Both the position numbers and the translations under genes were made by a program. Below, in pieces: positions 14,162 to 17,796 of a DNA stretch of 17,796 bases (positions within the stretch are counted from its first letter, which is position 1; every line of letters starts with the position of its first letter). Location: NCBI GenBank assembly GCA_002385415.1, contig DGDL01000099.1:1-17796 (forward strand), written 5' to 3'. A model generated the notes under the pieces. The model saw only the letters and a list, made by a program, of their open reading frames with translations, was not told where the DNA came from and did no database searches. This DNA comes from Clostridiales bacterium UBA3953 (GTDB lineage Bacteria; Bacillota; Clostridia; Oscillospirales; CAG-272).

Positions 14162-14776
14162 TCAGCAGCAGCTGATTAAATCCGAGCCGCAGCACTCGCA
14201 AAGGCAGTCGGCACAAAGGAGCGTCGTGCAGACGTCACAGACCGAGCAGCCTCCGACAAATGTATCTGTCCTGTACCCGCGGCTGTATGCGGCTGCGCTG
14301 TTGCGGATATTGTTGTATGCACTGCGATACTCAGGGTTGCCGGGATCCATGAAACAGGCGTTTTGAAATTCTTTTTGGGCATCATAGTACCAGCCTTTTT
14401 GCGTCAGCACGCACCCCCGCAGGAAATGCCATTCGGCGCCTCTCACACCTTCCGGGATAGAGTTTAGCATGGACTCGGCCGTGATAAAATCTCCGGCATT
14501 TATCCGCCTGCGTATTTCCGCATATTGGGGCGAGTATGACTGCGATGAGTTGCGGTAACTACCCGAAGCCCCCGACTGTCCGCCTGAAGCACGCTCCATG
14601 CGAATGGCTTCATAAGCCTCGTTGATTTCCTTCATCTTCTCCTCGACAAGGTCGAAGAGGGGACTGTCTGTATAATTGTCGGGATGGTATTTACGCGCGA
14701 GTTCGTAATATGCTTTTTTTATTTCTTCATCGCTCGCATCGCGCGATACTCCGAGCACCTTGTATGGATCGTTCAT
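14162..14776 (-). CDS. J-domain protein with a ten-cysteine C-terminal tail
   Basis: A 204-residue protein. An N-terminal J domain (about 1-65: DPYKVLGVSRDASDEEIKKAY, HPD motif, EINEAYEAI) would stimulate an Hsp70/DnaK ATPase. A Gly/Ser linker (66-85) follows, then a TPR-like helical region (about 88-155: INAGDFITAESMLNSIPEG, GWYYDAQKEFQNACFMDPGNPEYRSA). The last 28 residues hold ten cysteines (177, 180, 183, 188, 191, 193, 195, 196, 203, 204), arranged as CxxCxxC, CxxCxC, CC and a terminal CC. It lacks the CxxCxGxG zinc finger and substrate domains of true DnaJ, so it is a specialised co-chaperone. The Cys tail suggests metal binding. It lies 22 bases after the DUF5685 gene, with only a weak ribosome binding site. 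Confidence 0.9.
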   Translation of the reverse strand: MNDPYKVLGVSRDASDEEIKKAYYELARKYHPDNYTDSPLFDLVEEKMKEINEAYEAIRMERASGGQSGASGSYRNSSQSYSPQYAEIRRRINAGDFITAESMLNSIPEGVRGAEWHFLRGCVLTQKGWYYDAQKEFQNACFMDPGNPEYRSAYNNIRNSAAAYSRGYRTDTFVGGCSVCDVCTTLLCADCLCECCGSDLISCC

Positions 14777-14798
14777 ATATTTCTATGTCCAGTTAAAT

Positions 14799-15692
14799 TT
14801 AGGATTGGGGCTGTGCTCCAGCCGAGCCAAGCAGCTTTTCTTCGACGGAGCCCATCCCGAGCGTTATAATATTCCGCAGGATTGATTCTATGCCTGCATC
14901 GGTACAGTCAAGAAGATTGAGTGCGGCCTCCGCGGCACGACGCTCGAGCGCAAGTGAAGCGGCAACCGCATCGTGGTCGAGCGGAGGCATATCTCCCTTT
15001 CGTGTGCCCGCATCGCCCACCGGCTGCGACGGGCTAAAAAGAAAAGGATTAAAGTTTGAGGCTTTAAAATCCTTTTCATAGTCGGCGAATGCATCGGCTA
15101 TATAAACCCAGCGCCCGACCCGCCTGCCAAGCTCGGCCACAACGCGCGCCGCTCGGTCTTGCAGGCCGTAGGCAAAAATACAGGCTGTCACATCGCCCGA
15201 AAGTTCGGCGAGACCGTCGGGGGAAGCACTGTGTGTTTCCCTCGCCTTGCGTTCGGCAGAATAGAGCGCCTCAAGCTTTGCCGTTATCTCCTCGTCAAGC
15301 TCACGGTAGCCGGCTTTGCGACGCAGGCGCTTTGCCTCGGGCAAAAGCAACCGTCCTCGCAGCCCGCCCTCGTCGGCGATATCGTCGGCTATTTTATGAT
15401 ATGCCAAAAGCGCTCCGACGGACGCCGAAAAGCGCAGTGCCTCACACTGCTTGAGCACCAGCCGCTTTTTCAGTGGATGCAAAATGCAGCGGCGCAGCTC
15501 GAAATCTGTTTTCTCGCCCGTCGCGGCGAGCCTGACCAGTGCGAGAAAGGCTGCATCATAGGTAAGAGTTAGTGTAGAGTCGGCACATACATGCTTGCCC
15601 ATACACTTGCAAAGCCCGCAGTATACAGCCCGCCAGCACTCGTGCTCGCATACGCGAAGCTGCGGCACAAACGGTTTTATATAACCGAACAT
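14799..15692 (-). CDS. DUF5685 family protein, function unknown
   Basis: A 297-residue, mainly helical protein without signal peptide or clear membrane span. It begins MFGYIKPFVPQLRVCEHECW, followed by YCGLCK with Cys25 and Cys28; this start and the CxxC are the hallmark of DUF5685. Six cysteines fall in the first 36 residues. Two acidic motifs stand out: DDIAD at 103-107 and DAFADYEKD at 200-208, followed by FKASNFNPF. Their spacing and helical context resemble the two Asp-rich diphosphate-binding motifs of class I isoprenoid (phytoene-synthase-like) enzymes; this is my inference, not an established function. It starts two bases after the phoU-like stop codon, so it is translationally coupled to phosphate genes, and is followed at once by the J-domain gene. 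Confidence 0.85.
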   Translation of the reverse strand: MFGYIKPFVPQLRVCEHECWRAVYCGLCKCMGKHVCADSTLTLTYDAAFLALVRLAATGEKTDFELRRCILHPLKKRLVLKQCEALRFSASVGALLAYHKIADDIADEGGLRGRLLLPEAKRLRRKAGYRELDEEITAKLEALYSAERKARETHSASPDGLAELSGDVTACIFAYGLQDRAARVVAELGRRVGRWVYIADAFADYEKDFKASNFNPFLFSPSQPVGDAGTRKGDMPPLDHDAVAASLALERRAAEAALNLLDCTDAGIESILRNIITLGMGSVEEKLLGSAGAQPQS

Positions 15693-15694
15693 CT

Positions 15695-16318
15695 TTATGT
15701 GTTTTTCATTATAACGCTTTCAACAACGTCGGCAACATGTTCGCACTCGTCACAGCAAAGCTCGAGCGCGCTGAATATGTCTTTCCAGATAAGAAGTTCT
15801 GCGGCGTTGGACGTATCACGGAACAGCCTGTGCATGGCTTCGGTATACTGCCTGTCGCCCACTTCCTCCAGCCGGTTGAGCTCGACAATGTATTTCTTGA
15901 GATCGGTCGAATTGCGGAAGTTGTGAAACTCACCGGTGATATTTTTAAGCATCTCGACGCATTTGACCACCGTTTCCGCGAATGGCACCACCTCCGCGCG
16001 CAGGCGGGTAACGTTATACATGTGAATAACGTTGAGCACGTCTTCGACAGCGTCGGTGACATCGTCAATCTCCTGGGCAATTTCAAATATGTCGCCGCTT
16101 TCGATGGGGGTGATAAACTCGCGCAGCAGCTTTTCCATTAAAACGTGCTTTTGGACGTCGGCCGAATGCTCGATTTGGTGAAGCTCTTTTGTTTTTTCGC
16201 TGAGCGTAGAAGGGTCGAATTCAGACAGCGTTTTATAAAGTGAGCGCGCCGCATCGAGCGAGTAGCCGACAAGCTCGTCTATCATCTGAAAATAGTCGTT
16301 TTTTGTGCGTTTAGCCAT
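15695..16318 (-). CDS. PhoU-like (DUF47) partner of the Pit transporter
   Basis: A 207-residue, all-helical protein beginning MAKRTKNDYFQMIDELVGYS. It has the two PhoU-type three-helix units, with metal-site phrases EIAQEIDDVTDAVED (about 89-103) and CDECEHVADVVESV (about 187-200), and the repeat RLEEVGDRQYTEAMHRLF. DUF47 proteins are typically encoded beside Pit-type phosphate transporters and are thought to gate them, as here. AGGAG lies ten bases before the ATG at 16318; the frame opens further to 16363, but this start matches the family. It is 57 bases after pit and two bases before the DUF5685 start. Confidence 0.93.
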   Translation of the reverse strand: MAKRTKNDYFQMIDELVGYSLDAARSLYKTLSEFDPSTLSEKTKELHQIEHSADVQKHVLMEKLLREFITPIESGDIFEIAQEIDDVTDAVEDVLNVIHMYNVTRLRAEVVPFAETVVKCVEMLKNITGEFHNFRNSTDLKKYIVELNRLEEVGDRQYTEAMHRLFRDTSNAAELLIWKDIFSALELCCDECEHVADVVESVIMKNT

Positions 16319-16375
16319 TGACAAGTGTTCTCCTTGAAAAAGTATCGTCTTATGCGTGGGCACAAGGCTGCAGAA

Positions 16376-17428
16376 CTAAAAAACAGCAATAAACAGCTTT
16401 GCTATTATATAGCCTATCAGGCCGCAACCCGGGAAGGTGAGAATCCATGTGAGCACCATTTCCCGCACGATGCCCCAGTTAACGCTCGAGACGCGTTTTG
16501 CGGCGCCGACGCCCATTATAGCCGCGGTTTTGGTATGAGTTGTGCTGACGGGAATACCGCCCATACTCGACAAAAGCAGACAAAGCGCACCCGCCAAATC
16601 GGCTGAAAAGCCCTGGTATACCTCAAGCTTGACCATATCCATGCCCACCGCTTTTATAATGCGGTATCCGCCGATAGAAGTGCCGAGTGCCATCACAATC
16701 GAGCACAAAATCATCAGCCAAATCGGAACGTCAAACTCGGGGGCACCGGTTATACCCTGCGAAAGCGCCATGCCAAGCATAAAGACGCCGATGAACTTTT
16801 GCCCGTCCTGTGCACCGTGCATGAAGCCCATCATGGCGGCACCGCTTATCTGCGCCGCTTTGAAAAAAGGGCGGGTATGCCTGCGGTCTGCATTCCTGAA
16901 CAGGAAAGCGACGAGCTTTACAATTGCGAAACCCAGACCAAACCCGATGACAGTGGAGATAACCAGTCCATACAGCACCAGTTTCCATTCATCGAAGTTG
17001 ATACCCTGAATACCGCCCGAGATTGCGATTGCCGCACCCGAAAGTCCGGCGATAAGCGCGTGGCTTTCCGAGGTGGGTATGCCAAAATACCAGGCCGCAG
17101 TCGCCCAAATAACAATGGCAACCAGCGCCGCGCACAGCGCGATAAGCGCCTTATCGGTTTGGTCACCGAAGTTGACCATGTTTGAAATTGTAACTGCGAC
17201 TTTTGGCGAAATCAGGGTCATCACGAAAACGCCGAGAAAATTAAACACAGACGCAAGAATAATTGCGTTGTTAGGTTTGATAACGCGCGTCGAAATAGCG
17301 GTTGCTATAGCATTCGGCGCGTCGGTCCAGCCGTTGACAAGCACTACGGCCAATGTCAAAATGCAGGTAACAAGCAGCGCCGGACTTGCAAGGACGCCGG
17401 TCAAAAACTCCTGAAGCGTATAAGACAA
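16376..17428 (-). CDS. pit: PiT family inorganic phosphate transporter
   Basis: A 350-residue membrane protein with about ten transmembrane helices that would import phosphate (often as metal phosphate) using an ion gradient. The two inverted family signatures are present: NGWTDAPNAIATAIS near 32-46, and MGFMHGAQDGQKFIG near 210 with SMGGIPVSTTHTKT near 293. A central cytoplasmic loop (FRNADRRHTRP) lies between the halves. Asp36 and the SESHA and STTHT motifs are intact. The start is a TTG at 17428 with GGAGG six bases upstream; no in-frame ATG fits better. It is first in a run with the phoU-like, DUF5685 and J-domain genes, behind a clear promoter. Confidence 0.95.
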   Translation of the reverse strand: MSYTLQEFLTGVLASPALLVTCILTLAVVLVNGWTDAPNAIATAISTRVIKPNNAIILASVFNFLGVFVMTLISPKVAVTISNMVNFGDQTDKALIALCAALVAIVIWATAAWYFGIPTSESHALIAGLSGAAIAISGGIQGINFDEWKLVLYGLVISTVIGFGLGFAIVKLVAFLFRNADRRHTRPFFKAAQISGAAMMGFMHGAQDGQKFIGVFMLGMALSQGITGAPEFDVPIWLMILCSIVMALGTSIGGYRIIKAVGMDMVKLEVYQGFSADLAGALCLLLSSMGGIPVSTTHTKTAAIMGVGAAKRVSSVNWGIVREMVLTWILTFPGCGLIGYIIAKLFIAVF

Positions 17429-17481
17429 AGTTGACCTCCACTACCTGGGAATTATTGCTGGAAAAACATCAATCACAGTAT

Positions 17482-17510
17482 ATTATAATATATTTTTGCC
17501 TGCTTGTCCA
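17482..17510 (-). promoter_or_regulatory. Sigma-A promoter of the pit operon
   Basis: On the minus strand the -35 is TGGACA (17505-17510) and the -10 is a perfect TATAAT (17482-17487), 17 bases apart. The -10 lies 53 bases before the pit TTG start. The -10 region is partly palindromic (TATTATAATATA). Confidence 0.75.
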
Positions 17511-17559
17511 TCCCTGAAACTAAATCTTACAATTTATACACACAATACACATAATTTAG

Positions 17560-17580
17560 GCGCTTGTGACAAGCGCTTTT
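17560..17580 (+). terminator. Small hairpin with T-tract between pit and tRNA-Leu
   Basis: GCGCTTG (17560-17566) and CAAGCGC (17570-17576) form a perfect 7-bp stem with a 3-nt loop, followed on the plus strand by TTTT. Both neighbouring promoters point away from it, so it may end stray plus-strand transcription or serve as an operator. Confidence 0.4.
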
Positions 17581-17655
17581 CACCAAGCCTTGCCCGGTCA
17601 TGGAACAATCTGTAGTGGGAATATGCGCAATTTTAAAAAAATATCGCTTTTGCTC

Positions 17656-17684
17656 TTGACAACGCGCGATTTTTATGGTATTAT
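17656..17684 (+). promoter_or_regulatory. Promoter of tRNA-Leu
   Basis: A consensus -35 TTGACA (17656-17661) and a -10 TATTAT (17679-17684) are separated by exactly 17 bases. The tRNA begins 36 bases past the -10, as expected for a strong tRNA promoter with a short leader. Confidence 0.88.
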
Positions 17685-17719
17685 ATACGCCGTCGGAGTG
17701 ATAGCCGGGAGAAAAATCT

Positions 17720-17796
17720 GCGGGCGTGGCGGAATTGGCAGACGCTCCGGATTTAGGATCCGGCGGGAAACCGTGCAGGTTCAAGTCCTGTCGCCC
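17720..17796 (+). tRNA. tRNA-Leu (TAG anticodon), cut off by the window end
   Basis: It begins GCGGGCG, with a leucine-type D arm and the anticodon stem CCGGA/TCCGG closing the loop TTTAGGA, so the anticodon is TAG, which reads CUN codons. The long variable arm CGGGAAACCG and the T arm CAGG-TTCAAGT-CCTG are present. The 3' acceptor strand is cut after CGCCC; the last bases and CCA lie outside the window. The long variable arm confirms a class II tRNA. Confidence 0.93.

Noticed and set aside
17527..17784. An 85-codon minus-strand frame over the tRNA-Leu region
   Set aside because: It overlaps tRNA-Leu and its promoter and has no coding character.
1..17796. CRISPR array, complete IS element, toxin-antitoxin or defence genes
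   Set aside because: I looked for regularly spaced repeats, transposase motifs and small paired genes and found none.

Overview
The window looks like a stretch of a bacterial chromosome from the class Clostridia, probably an uncultured gut-type lineage near Oscillospirales. The placement is inferred from three things: the classic Firmicutes gene order yicC-remA-gmk-rpoZ-priA-def-fmt-rsmB, several protein families typical of Clostridia (DUF5685, a DnaJ protein with a Cys-rich tail, DUF4397, YugP), and AGGAGG-type ribosome binding sites. Every protein gene I accept is on the minus strand. The two tRNA genes near the window ends are on the plus strand.

Left part (1-4800), accessory: a tRNA with a CAT anticodon is followed by hairpins and a strong plus-strand terminator. 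Next come a helical protein of unknown function, a small phage-type membrane protein, and a solute-binding lipoprotein with a perfect palindrome at its 5' end but no permease genes beside it. After these are the 3' end of a decayed cell-surface protein gene, a doubtful small ORF, and a protein with two DUF4397 repeats. Most of these units have their own hairpin terminator.

Middle (4840-13401), housekeeping: yicC, remA, gmk, rpoZ, priA, def, fmt, a YugP-type zinc metallopeptidase and rsmB run in one direction and end at a hairpin terminator at 4844-4878. They cover RNA decay, biofilm/matrix regulation, GMP phosphorylation, RNA polymerase omega, replication restart, formyl-Met processing and rRNA methylation. 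Compared with the common order, coaBC is absent between rpoZ and priA, a metallopeptidase sits between fmt and rsmB, and rlmN/prpC/prkC/rsgA do not follow.

Right part (13470-17428): a low-affinity phosphate transporter (pit), its PhoU-like partner, a DUF5685 protein, a J-domain protein with a ten-cysteine tail and a multi-pass membrane protein of unknown function. Pit to dnaJ are tightly packed, behind one good sigma-A promoter at 17482-17510. This group is the most promising place for undescribed biology. The DUF5685 protein carries two Asp-rich motifs that resemble those of class I isoprenoid synthases, and both it and the J protein are unusually rich in cysteine. The window ends inside a tRNA-Leu gene driven by a textbook promoter.

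I saw no CRISPR array, complete insertion sequence, or recognisable defence or toxin-antitoxin system.
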